Shown here piece by piece: positions 52,174 to 61,562 of a stretch of DNA of 64,000 bases. Under the pieces are notes generated by a model. It was given only the letters and a program-made list of their open reading frames with translations, had not been told where the DNA came from and did not search any database. The position numbers were made by a program, and so were the translations under genes. How positions within the stretch are numbered: position 1 is the first letter of the stretch; each line of letters starts with the position of its first letter. This stretch comes from Formosa undariae (lineage in GTDB: Bacteria; Bacteroidota; Bacteroidia; Flavobacteriales; Flavobacteriaceae), in NCBI RefSeq assembly GCF_042427615.1, contig NZ_JBHMEZ010000003.1:806001-870000 (forward strand), given 5' to 3'.

Positions 52174-53586
52174 CTATTTTTTTAATGTCGAAGGACATAC
52201 ATAATTTGTTAAAGGTACACCTGCTTCTCGAATCGCTTTCATACCTCCTGCAATATCAATCAGATTATGATATCCTCTACTTTTTAATATCGAAGCTGCT
52301 ATTACCGAACGATATCCTCCAGCACAATGCACGTAAAAAGGTTCGTCTTTCGGAATTTCCGACAAATGCTCGTTAATAAATTCTAATGATGCATTTTTAG
52401 CAGAATCGATATGCTCTGAAATATATTCCGTATCTTTTCTAACATCGAAAACATGTAAGGTTTCTGCTTCTAACCGTGATTTAAACGTTTCTGCTGAAAT
52501 AGACGAAATAGTATCGAATTCCTTACCTTCATTTTTCCAAGACTCGAAACCGCCATTTAAATACCCCAAAGTATTATCGAATCCTACGCGAGATAAACGG
52601 ATTACCGCTTCTTCTTCCATTCCCGGATCTGTAACCAATAAAATAGGCTGTTTGGTATCTTTAATTAATGCACCAACCCAAGGTGCAAATCCGCCATCCA
52701 ATCCAATAAAAATAGATCGCGGAATATGACCTTTTATAAAATCGTTTTGATGGCGTACATCTAAAACTAAAGCCTCTACAGTATTGGCAACCGTTTCAAA
52801 TTCATCTGGATTTAAGGCTTTTGTCCCTTTTTCAATAACAGTGTCGATATTATCGTAACCTTCTTTATTCATTTTTACATTTAGCGGAAAATATGACGGT
52901 GGTGGCGCTAAACCATCAGTAACTTCTTTAACAAATTCAGCTTTTGTCATGTCTTCACGTAAGGCATAATTCATTTTTTTTTGATTTCCTAAAGTATCGA
53001 CTGTTTCCTTCATCATGTTCTTCCCACAAGCAGAACCTGCTCCATGCCCAGGATACACAATCACATCGTTTGCTAACGGCATAATTTTGGTTCGTAAACT
53101 ATCATATAAATACCCCGCCAAATCGTCTTGTGTTATATCCGATTTTTGCGCTAAATCTGGACGACCAACATCGCCAAGAAACAAGGTATCTCCACTAAAA
53201 ATAGCATAATCTTTTCCATTTTTATCCTTTAACAAAAACGTTGCACTTTCCATAGTATGTCCTGGTGTGTGCAGCACTTTAATAATAACATCACCCAACT
53301 TAAACTCCTGACCGTCTTCTGCGATTATGGCCTCGAACAACGGATTTGCTGTTGGTCCAAAAACAATTGGAGCCGCTGTTAATTCTGATAACGTAACATG
53401 ACCACTAACAAAATCGGCATGAAAATGAGTTTCAAAAATATATTTAATCTTGGCGCCTTCTTTCTCGGCACGAGTTATATAAGGTTCTACCTCACGTAAC
53501 GGATCGATTATTGCAACTTCCCCCTTACTTTCTATATAATAAGCGCCTTGCGCCAAACAACCTGTATATATTTGATCTACTTTCAT
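52174..53586 (-). CDS. Persulfide dioxygenase-like MBL hydrolase fused to two rhodanese domains
   Basis: 470 residues. The metallo-beta-lactamase part (1-250) has FETHFHADFVSGH, HTPGHTMESATFLL, FSGDTLFLGDVGRPDL and VYPGHGAGSACGK, the ETHE1/CstB persulfide dioxygenase pattern. Rhodanese 1 (about 265-355, LVLDVRHQNDFIKGHIPRS) has Asp in place of the active Cys (LVTDPGM). Rhodanese 2 (about 370-460) has Cys in YVHCAGGYRS. It oxidises glutathione or low-molecular-weight persulfides to sulfite and thiosulfate. A Crp-like palindrome lies 48 nt upstream. Confidence 0.92.
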   Translation of the reverse strand: MKVDQIYTGCLAQGAYYIESKGEVAIIDPLREVEPYITRAEKEGAKIKYIFETHFHADFVSGHVTLSELTAAPIVFGPTANPLFEAIIAEDGQEFKLGDVIIKVLHTPGHTMESATFLLKDKNGKDYAIFSGDTLFLGDVGRPDLAQKSDITQDDLAGYLYDSLRTKIMPLANDVIVYPGHGAGSACGKNMMKETVDTLGNQKKMNYALREDMTKAEFVKEVTDGLAPPPSYFPLNVKMNKEGYDNIDTVIEKGTKALNPDEFETVANTVEALVLDVRHQNDFIKGHIPRSIFIGLDGGFAPWVGALIKDTKQPILLVTDPGMEEEAVIRLSRVGFDNTLGYLNGGFESWKNEGKEFDTISSISAETFKSRLEAETLHVFDVRKDTEYISEHIDSAKNASLEFINEHLSEIPKDEPFYVHCAGGYRSVIAASILKSRGYHNLIDIAGGMKAIREAGVPLTNYVCPSTLKK

Positions 53587-53603
53587 AACGTTTTAATTGT
53601 ACT

Positions 53604-53611
53604 TAAAATTA
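53604..53611 (-). promoter_or_regulatory. -7 element of the persulfide dioxygenase gene
   Basis: TAATTTTA on the minus strand, one mismatch from TAnnTTTG, 23 nt from the palindrome at 53634. The same 23-nt spacing holds for the TauE gene. Confidence 0.5.
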
Positions 53612-53633
53612 CTACTCTTTTTAATATTTTACA

Positions 53634-53647
53634 GTAACACATGTTAC
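53634..53647. promoter_or_regulatory. Crp/Fnr-type palindrome upstream of the persulfide dioxygenase
   Basis: GTAAC-ACAT-GTTAC, flanked by A on both sides. It overlaps the stop codon of the TauE gene. The 5-4-5 format is that of Crp/Fnr sites, and a Crp/Fnr regulator is encoded 0.9 kb upstream. Confidence 0.7.
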
Positions 53648-54444
53648 ATAATAAGTTCTTTAATAATGATATAACATCCCATAATTAACACAAACCAACC
53701 GAATCCTTTTTTAAGTTTTTTTCCAGGAATATAATTAGATAAATAGGTTCCCAAGTATATACCTACGACGGCTATAGCTGTAAAACTCAATAAAAAGGTC
53801 CAATCGATATCTACATTTCCTATATCACCAATAAAACCAATTAAAGAGTTAATGGCGATAATAAATAGCGACGTTCCCACCGCTTTTTTCATAGATAAAT
53901 TTCCTAAAATTATTAATGCAGGAATAATTATAAAGCCACCACCTGCTCCAACAATTCCAGTAAAGAAACCAATTACAATAGCCTGATTAAAAATTAAAAG
54001 ATTACTTAATTTTCTTGGTGCATGTTTATCCAATTCATCCTTTTTAGGTTTTAACATGCTTATTGATGCAATAACCATCATGACCGCAAACATAACCATT
54101 ATGAAAATGTCTTTTGTCACGATAAAGCTTCCAATTTTAAATATCGATTCTGGTATCGCAGGAATAATAAATTTTCGTGTAATAAAGACCATTGTAAACG
54201 CTGGAATAGCAAAAACAGCAGCAATTTTTATATCGACTAAGCCTTTCTGGAAATTTTTATATGCACCAAAACAAGAAGACACACCAACGATAAATAAGGA
54301 ATAGGCAGTTGCTGTTACAGGATTTAACAACAGGAGATACACTAAAATGGGCACCGTTAAGATAGACCCACCACCTCCGGTTAATCCTAAAACCAAACCG
54401 ACAACCAATGCGCCAAAAAAACCAATAATTTGAGTAATATCCAT
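53644..54444 (-). CDS. TauE/SafE-family sulfite/sulfonate exporter
   Basis: 266 residues, eight hydrophobic segments. Two TauE signatures: VVGLVLGLTGGGGSILTVPI near the start and IGFFTGIVGAGGGFIIIPAL in the middle. Next to the persulfide dioxygenase, whose product is sulfite, it probably exports sulfite. Preceded by the same palindrome and a perfect -7 element. Confidence 0.9.
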   Translation of the reverse strand: MDITQIIGFFGALVVGLVLGLTGGGGSILTVPILVYLLLLNPVTATAYSLFIVGVSSCFGAYKNFQKGLVDIKIAAVFAIPAFTMVFITRKFIIPAIPESIFKIGSFIVTKDIFIMVMFAVMMVIASISMLKPKKDELDKHAPRKLSNLLIFNQAIVIGFFTGIVGAGGGFIIIPALIILGNLSMKKAVGTSLFIIAINSLIGFIGDIGNVDIDWTFLLSFTAIAVVGIYLGTYLSNYIPGKKLKKGFGWFVLIMGCYIIIKELIM

Positions 54445-54458
54445 GACTTTAATTTGGA

Positions 54459-54466
54459 CAAATGTA
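54459..54466 (-). promoter_or_regulatory. -7 element of the TauE/SafE gene
   Basis: TACATTTG on the minus strand, an exact TAnnTTTG match, 14 nt before the start and 23 nt from the palindrome at 54489. No TTTG is visible at -33, as expected of an activator-dependent promoter. Confidence 0.6.
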
Positions 54467-54488
54467 CTCTATCAAGAAACCTTTAGGA

Positions 54489-54502
54489 GTAACTTAGGTT
54501 AC
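54489..54502. promoter_or_regulatory. Crp/Fnr-type palindrome upstream of TauE/SafE
   Basis: GTAAC-TTAG-GTTAC, the same 5-4-5 palindrome as at 53634, centred about 43 nt upstream of the inferred transcription start, a class II activator position. Confidence 0.7.
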
Positions 54503-54543
54503 ACAGAGTTTTGTATATTTTGTACAAAAAAAAATTTAAAGTG

Positions 54544-55176
54544 TTACAGGTCCAACATATGAATCTGATTGCGATGAAGTTTTAATCGGCCTTCGTTTTC
54601 TAATTTTTTAAGTAATCTTGAAATCACAACACGCGAAGTATGCAGGTCGTGAGCTATGTCTTGATGCGTTACGCTAATCATTTCGTTATGGTTAACCATT
54701 GCTTTATCCTTTAAATACTTTAGCAAGCGTTCGTCCATTTTTAAAAAGGCAATAGCATCTATAGATTCTAAAAGTTCTACAGTACGCTCATGGTAACTTT
54801 GTAATATAAAATTTTGCCAACTGCGATACTTAGACATCCACTCCCCCATTTTCTGAACAGGCACCATAATTAAAGTAGCAGGTGTTTCGGCAATTGCTCT
54901 AATTTCACTTTTAGAATTCCCCATACAACACGAAATACTCATCGTACACGTGTCGCCCTGTTCTATAAAATACAAAAGTAACTCGTCTCCTTTGTCATCT
55001 TCTCTTAAGATCTTAAGCGCACCACTAATTAATAAGGGCATATGCGAAATAGTCTGACCAATATCCATAAGCGTAAATCCTTCCGGAACCTCCTTATAGA
55101 GACCGCATTGGTTGACCTCTTCAAGCAATTCATCTTCAAACAAATAACCGTAATGTTGCTTTAGTTCTTCAATCAT
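54544..55176 (-). CDS. Crp/Fnr-family transcriptional regulator
   Basis: 210 residues. Cyclic-nucleotide-binding-type beta-roll (FTLMDIGQTISHMPLLISGALKI, LLLYFIEQGDTCTMSISCCMG) and a C-terminal winged helix (HQDIAHDLHTSRVVISRLLKKLENEGRLKLHRNQ). The cysteine pair in SISCCMGN could react with persulfide or NO; that is inference. Its genomic position beside the TauE and persulfide dioxygenase genes, each with a matching palindrome, makes it their likely activator. Confidence 0.9.
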   Translation of the reverse strand: MIEELKQHYGYLFEDELLEEVNQCGLYKEVPEGFTLMDIGQTISHMPLLISGALKILREDDKGDELLLYFIEQGDTCTMSISCCMGNSKSEIRAIAETPATLIMVPVQKMGEWMSKYRSWQNFILQSYHERTVELLESIDAIAFLKMDERLLKYLKDKAMVNHNEMISVTHQDIAHDLHTSRVVISRLLKKLENEGRLKLHRNQIHMLDL

Positions 55177-55287
55177 AATTTAGATAATAAGAGTTTAAAG
55201 ATAAGTATAACTAACGATTCTTATTTTAAAATGAAACGAAATTCATCCAAAAGATATATCCTAAATTAAATAATATACAAATGGATT

Positions 55288-56355
55288 CTACCTAACAGAA
55301 AACGTATAATGTGTTTCCGTTTTATAAGTTTCACCAGGATTTAAAACTGTTGAAGGAAAGGCATCTTGATTTGGTGAATCTGGATAATGCTGTGTTTCTA
55401 AACATAAAGCAGAACGGTCTGCATAGCGCATTCCTCCTCCATAAGAAAAAGCTCCATCAAGAAAATTCCCCGTATAAAACTGCACTCCTGGCTGATCTGT
55501 ATAAACCTCCATATAGCGACTGCTATCTTTGTCTAGAACTGAAGCAACTAAATTTACGTTCTCTTCAGGATGATTTAAAACCCATGTATGATCGTAACCT
55601 GATCCATTTTTTATTTGCGGATGATCTGCATCAATATCCTGACCTACACGTTTAGATGTGGTAAAATCGAAAGGTGTATTTTTAACAGATTCTAATCCTC
55701 CAAGCGGTATGGCTGATTTGTCTATAGGCACAAAGAAATCGGCATCAATCATAACCTCTTCATTACTTATCGTTTTTGTAAAATCTCCAGATAAATTAAA
55801 ATACGAATGTTGCGTTAAATTTACTAATGTGGTTTTATCTGTCGTGGCCTGGTAAGCAATCTCCAAAGTATTATTTTCTGTAAGCGTATATATTACAGTC
55901 ACATTCAGATTACCAGGATAACCTTCTTCCATATCTGCACTTAGGTAGGTTAATTTTAAGGCGACTTTATCATCATTTTCAAGAGTCTGTGCTTTCCAAA
56001 TGACTTTATCAAAGCCTTTAATTCCGCCATGTAAATGGTTTGGACCGTTATTTATTGCTAATGGATAATCTATTCCGTTTAAAGAAAATTTACCTTTAGA
56101 AATTCGGTTTCCGTAACGTCCAATTATAGCACCAAAATAGGTAGGGTTACTTAAATAAGATTCCAAATTATCGTACCCTAACACAACATTTTCAAACTTT
56201 CCCGCTTTATCAGATACACTTAATTTGGTTATAATGCCTCCAAAAGTAATCACATCGACTTCCATGCCTTTTGCATTCTTAAGCGTAAAAAGATCTACTT
56301 GATCTCCTTCAGGTGTTGTGCCGTAAACTGATTGATTAATTGATACCTTTCCCAT
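55288..56355 (-). CDS. galM: Aldose 1-epimerase
   Basis: 355 residues from the chosen start (MGKVSINQSVYG); a longer frame begins at 56388 but adds only a basic leader. Family motifs: GYDNLESYLSNPTYFGAIIGRYGNRI, NNGPNHLHGGIKGFDKVIW (catalytic His), TQHSYFNLSG (second His), SGYDHTWVLN, and the Glu region ALCLETQHYPDSPNQ. It interconverts alpha and beta aldoses for the Leloir pathway. No signal peptide, so cytosolic. Confidence 0.93.
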   Translation of the reverse strand: MGKVSINQSVYGTTPEGDQVDLFTLKNAKGMEVDVITFGGIITKLSVSDKAGKFENVVLGYDNLESYLSNPTYFGAIIGRYGNRISKGKFSLNGIDYPLAINNGPNHLHGGIKGFDKVIWKAQTLENDDKVALKLTYLSADMEEGYPGNLNVTVIYTLTENNTLEIAYQATTDKTTLVNLTQHSYFNLSGDFTKTISNEEVMIDADFFVPIDKSAIPLGGLESVKNTPFDFTTSKRVGQDIDADHPQIKNGSGYDHTWVLNHPEENVNLVASVLDKDSSRYMEVYTDQPGVQFYTGNFLDGAFSYGGGMRYADRSALCLETQHYPDSPNQDAFPSTVLNPGETYKTETHYTFSVR

Positions 56356-56388
56356 CTTAAATTTTACATTGTATTTAATGCCTGCCAT

Positions 56389-56695
56389 AACAGCCTAACA
56401 TATTTAAAGTAATCATTTTGAGGTTAAAATTAACAAAAATGAAACCAATCGCTTATAATTTTCAATTCTAAATTTATAGATTTTAGGTTTTCATTTAAAT
56501 TACCTAAAACTTAATGTAAGAGATTTGGTATTTAAACGACCTCTTAACCATTCGTTTCCTTTTTATAGGTTTTATAATTTTAATAGAATAAAACAGGAAT
56601 ATCCCAAGTTTACGATTCGATTCCTATATCATTTATAACGTATTTAATCAACTTAAAAACTGTGCTAAATTCATTTAACTTTCTTTTAACTTCTT
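56389..56695. other. AT-rich spacer
   Basis: About 300 nt between the divergent galM and GbsR genes. No gene seen. A lone ACCATTCGTT at 56547-56556 resembles a LytTR half-site but has no partner 21 nt away. Confidence 0.4.
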
Positions 56696-56719
56696 TTGGT
56701 TCGGTATTTTCCGAACCAA
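56696..56719. promoter_or_regulatory. Palindromic operator of the RND efflux operon
   Basis: TTGGTTCGG-TATTTT-CCGAACCAA, 9-bp perfect arms, directly upstream of and overlapping the -33 region of the promoter. Probable site for the GbsR/MarR protein encoded first in the operon. Confidence 0.75.
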
Positions 56720-56722
56720 CAC

Positions 56723-56730
56723 TATATTTG
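56723..56730 (+). promoter_or_regulatory. -7 element of the RND operon
   Basis: TATATTTG, exact match to the Bacteroidota -7 consensus, 17 nt before the start. A TTCG 19 nt upstream, inside the palindrome, may serve as -33. Confidence 0.65.
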
Positions 56731-56747
56731 CGCAAAATTAAATACTA

Positions 56748-57248
56748 ATGGAAAATCAACTTCTTGAAGAAAAGGAAAGACTTGTAGAGAAATTAGGAGT
56801 TATCATAGAAAATAAAAATAAGTTAGCACCTGTTGCAAGCCGCATTATTTCTTATGTGATTTTAACAGGAAAAAGCGGAACCACTTTTGAAGACTTAGTG
56901 ATAAACCTATGTGCAAGTAAAAGTACTATTTCTACGCACTTAAATCATTTAGTAGATTTAAAGCAACTAGAATATTTCACAAAACAAGGTGATAGAAAAC
57001 GCTATTACACGGTAAGTCAATGCCACATTTTTACACACATGGAAAACATGGTTAACGCATGGACTTCTGAAAAGGAATTGCATTTTGAAATGAAATCGTA
57101 TAAGAAAAAAATGAATGAATTAATTACTGATGATTCTGAAAAATTCAGTTTAGAATTTCACAACAACTACATTAGCTTCTTAGATGAAGTCACAAAATCA
57201 GTTTTAAAACTGAGAGAAAAAATAGAACACAATCAATCCAAATTATAG
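56748..57248 (+). CDS. GbsR/MarR-family repressor of the efflux operon
   Basis: 166 residues. Helical N-terminus, then a winged helix: VASRIISYVILTGKSGTTFE, CASKSTISTHLNHLVDLKQL, YFTKQGDRKRYYTVSQ, and a C-terminal coiled dimerisation helix (VTKSVLKLREKIEHNQSKL). It is the first gene of a four-gene unit with an RND pump, typical of local ligand-responsive repressors. The palindrome overlapping its own promoter supports autoregulation. Confidence 0.9.
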   Translation: MENQLLEEKERLVEKLGVIIENKNKLAPVASRIISYVILTGKSGTTFEDLVINLCASKSTISTHLNHLVDLKQLEYFTKQGDRKRYYTVSQCHIFTHMENMVNAWTSEKELHFEMKSYKKKMNELITDDSEKFSLEFHNNYISFLDEVTKSVLKLREKIEHNQSKL

Positions 57249-57270
57249 TATTCAAATCAAAAACAGTCAT

Positions 57271-58401
57271 ATGAAAATTAAACATTACATGATCTTATCG
57301 CTAGCTATTTTAGCGGTAACTTTTATAAGTTGTGGAGATAGTAAATCGGAACAACCACAACAAGCGCCACCAGCACCAACCTTTCCTGTTACCGTTTTAC
57401 AGAATAAAACAGTAACGGCTTATCAGAATTACCCTACAAGTATTAAAGGTATTGTAAGTAGTCAGGTTAGAGCTAAAGTAAGTGGGTATATTCAGAAAGT
57501 ACTTGTCGATGAAGGTGAGCCAGTAAAAAAAGGACAAATCCTTTTTAAATTAGAAACGCAATCTTTAAGTCAGGATGCAGGAGCAGCAAAAGCCCGTGTA
57601 AATGTAGCTAAAGTTGAAGTTGACAAATTGGTTCCTTTAGTAGAACAAGGTATTATTAGTTCCGTACAACTAGAAACTGCAAAAGCTAATTTAGCGCAAG
57701 CGCAAGCAAACTATAGCAGTGTAAATGCAAGTATTGGCTATGCGACAATTAAAAGTCCTGTAGATGGTTTTGTAGGTGCTATTAATTATAGAGAAGGATC
57801 TTTAATTAGTCCTAGCGATCCTACGCCATTAACAACTGTAAGTGATATTAGTAAAGTGTATGCCTTCTTTAGTTTAAACGAAACGCAATATTTAGATTTT
57901 CTAGAAAATGCAGAAGGAAAAACCTTAGAGGAAAAACTTTCTCACTACCCAGATGTAAACTTAATTTTAGCAAACGGTAGTATGTATTCTGAAAAAGGGA
58001 AAATACAAACCAGTTCTGGTCAGGTTAATCAAAACACAGGAACAGTTAGTCTTAGAGCGGTATTCGATAACCCAAATCGTTTAATTACGAATGGAAGTAG
58101 TGGTCAAATTCAGATTCCTGTAATTTACGAAGATGCTATTGTAGTACCACAAAAATCGACTTACGAGCAACAAGGAAATGTTATGCTTTACAAATTAGCA
58201 GAAGGAAACAAAACCGTAAACACTTTAATAAAAATTAAAGCTGCTATTGATGGTCTATATGTTTTAGAATCTGGAGTAAATGAAAACGATAAAATTATAG
58301 CTTCAGGAGTAGGTAAAGTTAAGAACGACATGGTTATTACGCCTCAAGAAGTTCCTTTTAGTGAAGTCACTAAGCCTATAGAAACCTTATTTAAAAACTA
58401 G
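57271..58401 (+). CDS. RND efflux periplasmic adaptor
   Basis: 376 residues with lipobox (LAILAVTFISC, Cys21). Membrane-fusion protein layout: beta-barrel/lipoyl start VRAKVSGYIQKVLVDEGEPV, hairpin region around 95-145, lipoyl end GYATIKSPVDGFVGAINYRE, then the barrel (QVNQNTGTVSLRAVFDNPNRL) and membrane-proximal domain. Links the inner-membrane pump to the outer-membrane channel. Confidence 0.94.
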   Translation: MKIKHYMILSLAILAVTFISCGDSKSEQPQQAPPAPTFPVTVLQNKTVTAYQNYPTSIKGIVSSQVRAKVSGYIQKVLVDEGEPVKKGQILFKLETQSLSQDAGAAKARVNVAKVEVDKLVPLVEQGIISSVQLETAKANLAQAQANYSSVNASIGYATIKSPVDGFVGAINYREGSLISPSDPTPLTTVSDISKVYAFFSLNETQYLDFLENAEGKTLEEKLSHYPDVNLILANGSMYSEKGKIQTSSGQVNQNTGTVSLRAVFDNPNRLITNGSSGQIQIPVIYEDAIVVPQKSTYEQQGNVMLYKLAEGNKTVNTLIKIKAAIDGLYVLESGVNENDKIIASGVGKVKNDMVITPQEVPFSEVTKPIETLFKN

Positions 58402-58414
58402 AAATTCAGAACAC

Positions 58415-61400
58415 ATGTTAAAAACATTTATTGAAAGACCCGTGCTTTCAACGGTAATTTCTATTATTATAGTGATACTTGGTATCATTAGTATCAATAG
58501 TTTACCTATAGAAGAATATCCAGATATAGCACCTCCAACCATTAAGGTGACAGCATCTTATACTGGAGCCAATGCCGAAACGGTATTAGAAAGTGTTATT
58601 ATTCCTATCGAGGAACAAATAAATGGTGTAGAAGGTATGACGTATATTACCTCTACAGCATCAAATAACGGTACTGCCGAAATCACTGTGTATTTTGATC
58701 AGGAGATGGATGCAGATATCGCAGCGGTAAACGTACAAAACCGTGTATCGAGAGCAAATCCTTTATTACCTTCAGAAGTAATTGCTACGGGTGTTACCAC
58801 TCAGAAGCAAGAAACAAGTGCATTGATGTTTATTTCGATGTATTCTGAGAATGAAGATTACGATGCTACATTTATTCAGAATTACTTAAAAATTAACGTG
58901 ATTCCTGCAATGCAACGTATTAGTGGTGTTGGGGATGTTAGTGTATTCTCTCAGCAAGATTATGCGATGCGTGTGTGGTTAAAACCTGAAAAATTAGCCG
59001 CTTATAATTTAATTCCATCAGATATTACTGCGGCTTTAGCCGAACAAAACTTAGAAGCAGCTGCGGGTGCCTTAGGTGAGAATAATGGAGAAGCATTCTC
59101 TTATGTGTTAACCTACAGCGGTCGTTTTAAAGAAAAGCAACAATATGGAGATATTGTAATTAAAGCTTTAGGAAATGGAGAATTTCTAAGATTAGACGAT
59201 GTTGCTACCATCGAATTAGATGCACAATCTTATTCTTCGAACGCAATGAGTTTAGGAAAACCTGCCGTATTTATGGGGATTTTCCAAACTAAAGGATCGA
59301 ATGCACAAGAAATTATTGAAAACATTAAAACCACTTTAGGGACAGTTGAAGCAGACTTACCAGACGGTTTAAAAATATTCGTGCCTTACGATACGAGTTT
59401 ATTCTTAAACGCATCGATAGAAAAAGTAGTACACACCTTATTAGAAGCCTTTATATTGGTATTCTTAGTTGTATTCCTCTTTTTACAAGATTTCCGTTCT
59501 ACTTTAATTCCAGCGATAGCGGTTCCGGTGTCTATTATTGGAACGTTCTTTTTCTTGAATGTTTTCGGATATTCTATAAACTTATTAACGCTATTTGCCC
59601 TAGTCCTCGCCATTGGTATTGTGGTAGATGATGCCATTGTGGTTGTGGAAGCCGTTCACGCCAAAATGGATGAAGGTGAAAAGAATCCGAAAAAAGCGAC
59701 TTTAGTTGCCATGAATGAAATTTCTGGAGCGATTGTTTCAATTACTTTGGTAATGGCAGCGGTATTTATTCCCGTAACTTTTGTAACAGGACCAACAGGT
59801 GTATTCTACGAACAATTTGGTGTAACTCTAATTATTGCCATTTTAATTTCGGCAGTAAACGCTTTAACATTGAGTCCTGCATTATGTGCTTTATTATTGA
59901 AGACACACCATGAAGATGAAGAGTTAAAAAACAAAAGTAAATTACAACGTTTTTACACCTTATTTAACCGTGGATTTAATGCCACTGTCGAAAAATACGG
60001 ACAGTCACTTGCCTTTTTATATAGAAAAAAATGGATTCCTGTTTTACTTTTAGTATTAGCAGTAGCTGGTATTTTCTGGGCAGCAAAAACAACACCAACA
60101 GGATTTGTACCTAATGAAGATAGAGGTATTATTTTCGCCAATATTGAATTACCTGCTGGTTCTTCATTAGACAGAACTAACGGTGTCGCTATAAGTCTTT
60201 ATGAAAAAATTAAAGATGTAGAAGGTATTGCTGGTGTAAACATGATTAAAGGTAGAAGTATAATTAATGGTGCGGGATCAAATTATGGTTTTGGTATTAT
60301 TAAACTTAACGACTGGAGTGAGCGTGAAGGAGAAACATTATCTTCAAATGCTATTACAGGTAAATTATTTGCAATTGCTGCCTCTATTCCTGAAGCTAAT
60401 ATTATTTTCTTCTCACCACCAAGTATTCGTGGATTTGGAAACTCAGCTGGTTTCGAAGTTAACTTATTAGATAAATTTGGAGGAGAGTTTGCTGATTTAG
60501 ATAAGATGAATCAAGAGTTCTCTATGGCTTTAATGAAGCATCCAGAAATTAAATATGCGCAATCTTCATTTAATACACAGTATCCACAATACGAAATGGA
60601 AGTTAATGTGCCTTTAGCTAAAGAAAAAGGAGTTCCTATTAATAGTATCTTCTCTACATTACAAGGTTATATTGGAGGTGTTTATGCTTCAAACTTCTCT
60701 CGTTTTGGTAAGCAATATAGAGTATACATTCAGGCACTTCCAGAGGACAGAGCTTCAGAAAGTGATTTAAACAGCATGTTTGTTAGAACGGATTCTGGAG
60801 AAATGGCACCTATTACGCAGTTTGTAAATTTAAAACGTGTATATGGTCCACAATCAGTTACGAGGTTTAACCTATTTAATTCGACAACAATTACGGGAGC
60901 TACCAATGATGGGTTTAGTACTGGTGATGCCATTAGAATTATTGAAGAAGAAGCTGCAAAACTACCAAGTAACTATTCAATCGCATATTCAGGTTTAACA
61001 CTTGAAGAAGTAAATGCAGGTAACCAAACCACATTTATTTTTATATTAAGTATACTATTTGTTTACTTCTTATTAAGTGCGCAATACGAAAGTTATTTAT
61101 TACCATTCTCAGTTGTACTATCTATTCCTTTTGGAGTATTTGGAGCTTACATAAGCACAAAATCTTTAGGATTAGAAAACAATATTTATTTCCAAATTGC
61201 TTTAATCATGCTTATTGGATTACTAGCGAAAAACGCCATACTTATTGTGGAGTTTGCACTCCAACGACGGAAACGAGGTGAAAGTATTGTCGACTCGGCA
61301 ATTCACGGAGCCAAAGCACGTTTACGTCCAATTTTAATGACATCTTTCGCATTTATCCTTGGATTAATGCCGTTAGTATTAGCTAAAGGAGTTGGTGCAG

Positions 61401-61558
61401 AAGGAAACAAAGCAATTGGAACAGGTGCTGCCGGAGGTATGCTTATTGGTACATTATTAGGTGTATTTATTATACCTATATTATTTATTTTATTCCAATG
61501 GTTACAAGAAAAAGTCTCTAGTAAACCTGCAGTAGTCGAACAAAACATAGAACATTAA
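58415..61558 (+). CDS. RND (HAE1-type) efflux permease
   Basis: 1047 residues with 12 membrane segments and two large periplasmic loops. Proton-relay residues: the Asp pair in LVLAIGIVVDDAIVVVEAV and the Lys in LIGLLAKNAILIVEFALQRR. The docking and porter motifs ASYTGANAETVLESVIIPIE and MTYITSTASNNGTAEITVYF fit AcrB-type hydrophobe/amphiphile transporters. Substrate unknown. Confidence 0.96.
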   Translation: MLKTFIERPVLSTVISIIIVILGIISINSLPIEEYPDIAPPTIKVTASYTGANAETVLESVIIPIEEQINGVEGMTYITSTASNNGTAEITVYFDQEMDADIAAVNVQNRVSRANPLLPSEVIATGVTTQKQETSALMFISMYSENEDYDATFIQNYLKINVIPAMQRISGVGDVSVFSQQDYAMRVWLKPEKLAAYNLIPSDITAALAEQNLEAAAGALGENNGEAFSYVLTYSGRFKEKQQYGDIVIKALGNGEFLRLDDVATIELDAQSYSSNAMSLGKPAVFMGIFQTKGSNAQEIIENIKTTLGTVEADLPDGLKIFVPYDTSLFLNASIEKVVHTLLEAFILVFLVVFLFLQDFRSTLIPAIAVPVSIIGTFFFLNVFGYSINLLTLFALVLAIGIVVDDAIVVVEAVHAKMDEGEKNPKKATLVAMNEISGAIVSITLVMAAVFIPVTFVTGPTGVFYEQFGVTLIIAILISAVNALTLSPALCALLLKTHHEDEELKNKSKLQRFYTLFNRGFNATVEKYGQSLAFLYRKKWIPVLLLVLAVAGIFWAAKTTPTGFVPNEDRGIIFANIELPAGSSLDRTNGVAISLYEKIKDVEGIAGVNMIKGRSIINGAGSNYGFGIIKLNDWSEREGETLSSNAITGKLFAIAASIPEANIIFFSPPSIRGFGNSAGFEVNLLDKFGGEFADLDKMNQEFSMALMKHPEIKYAQSSFNTQYPQYEMEVNVPLAKEKGVPINSIFSTLQGYIGGVYASNFSRFGKQYRVYIQALPEDRASESDLNSMFVRTDSGEMAPITQFVNLKRVYGPQSVTRFNLFNSTTITGATNDGFSTGDAIRIIEEEAAKLPSNYSIAYSGLTLEEVNAGNQTTFIFILSILFVYFLLSAQYESYLLPFSVVLSIPFGVFGAYISTKSLGLENNIYFQIALIMLIGLLAKNAILIVEFALQRRKRGESIVDSAIHGAKARLRPILMTSFAFILGLMPLVLAKGVGAEGNKAIGTGAAGGMLIGTLLGVFIIPILFILFQWLQEKVSSKPAVVEQNIEH

Positions 61559-61562
61559 TCGT

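Noticed and set aside
56547..56556. ACCATTCGTT upstream of the GbsR gene as a sixth LytTR-type site
   Set aside because: Single half-site, no partner 21 nt on either side, and 166 nt from the nearest -7 element, unlike the 53-54 nt of the five accepted sites.
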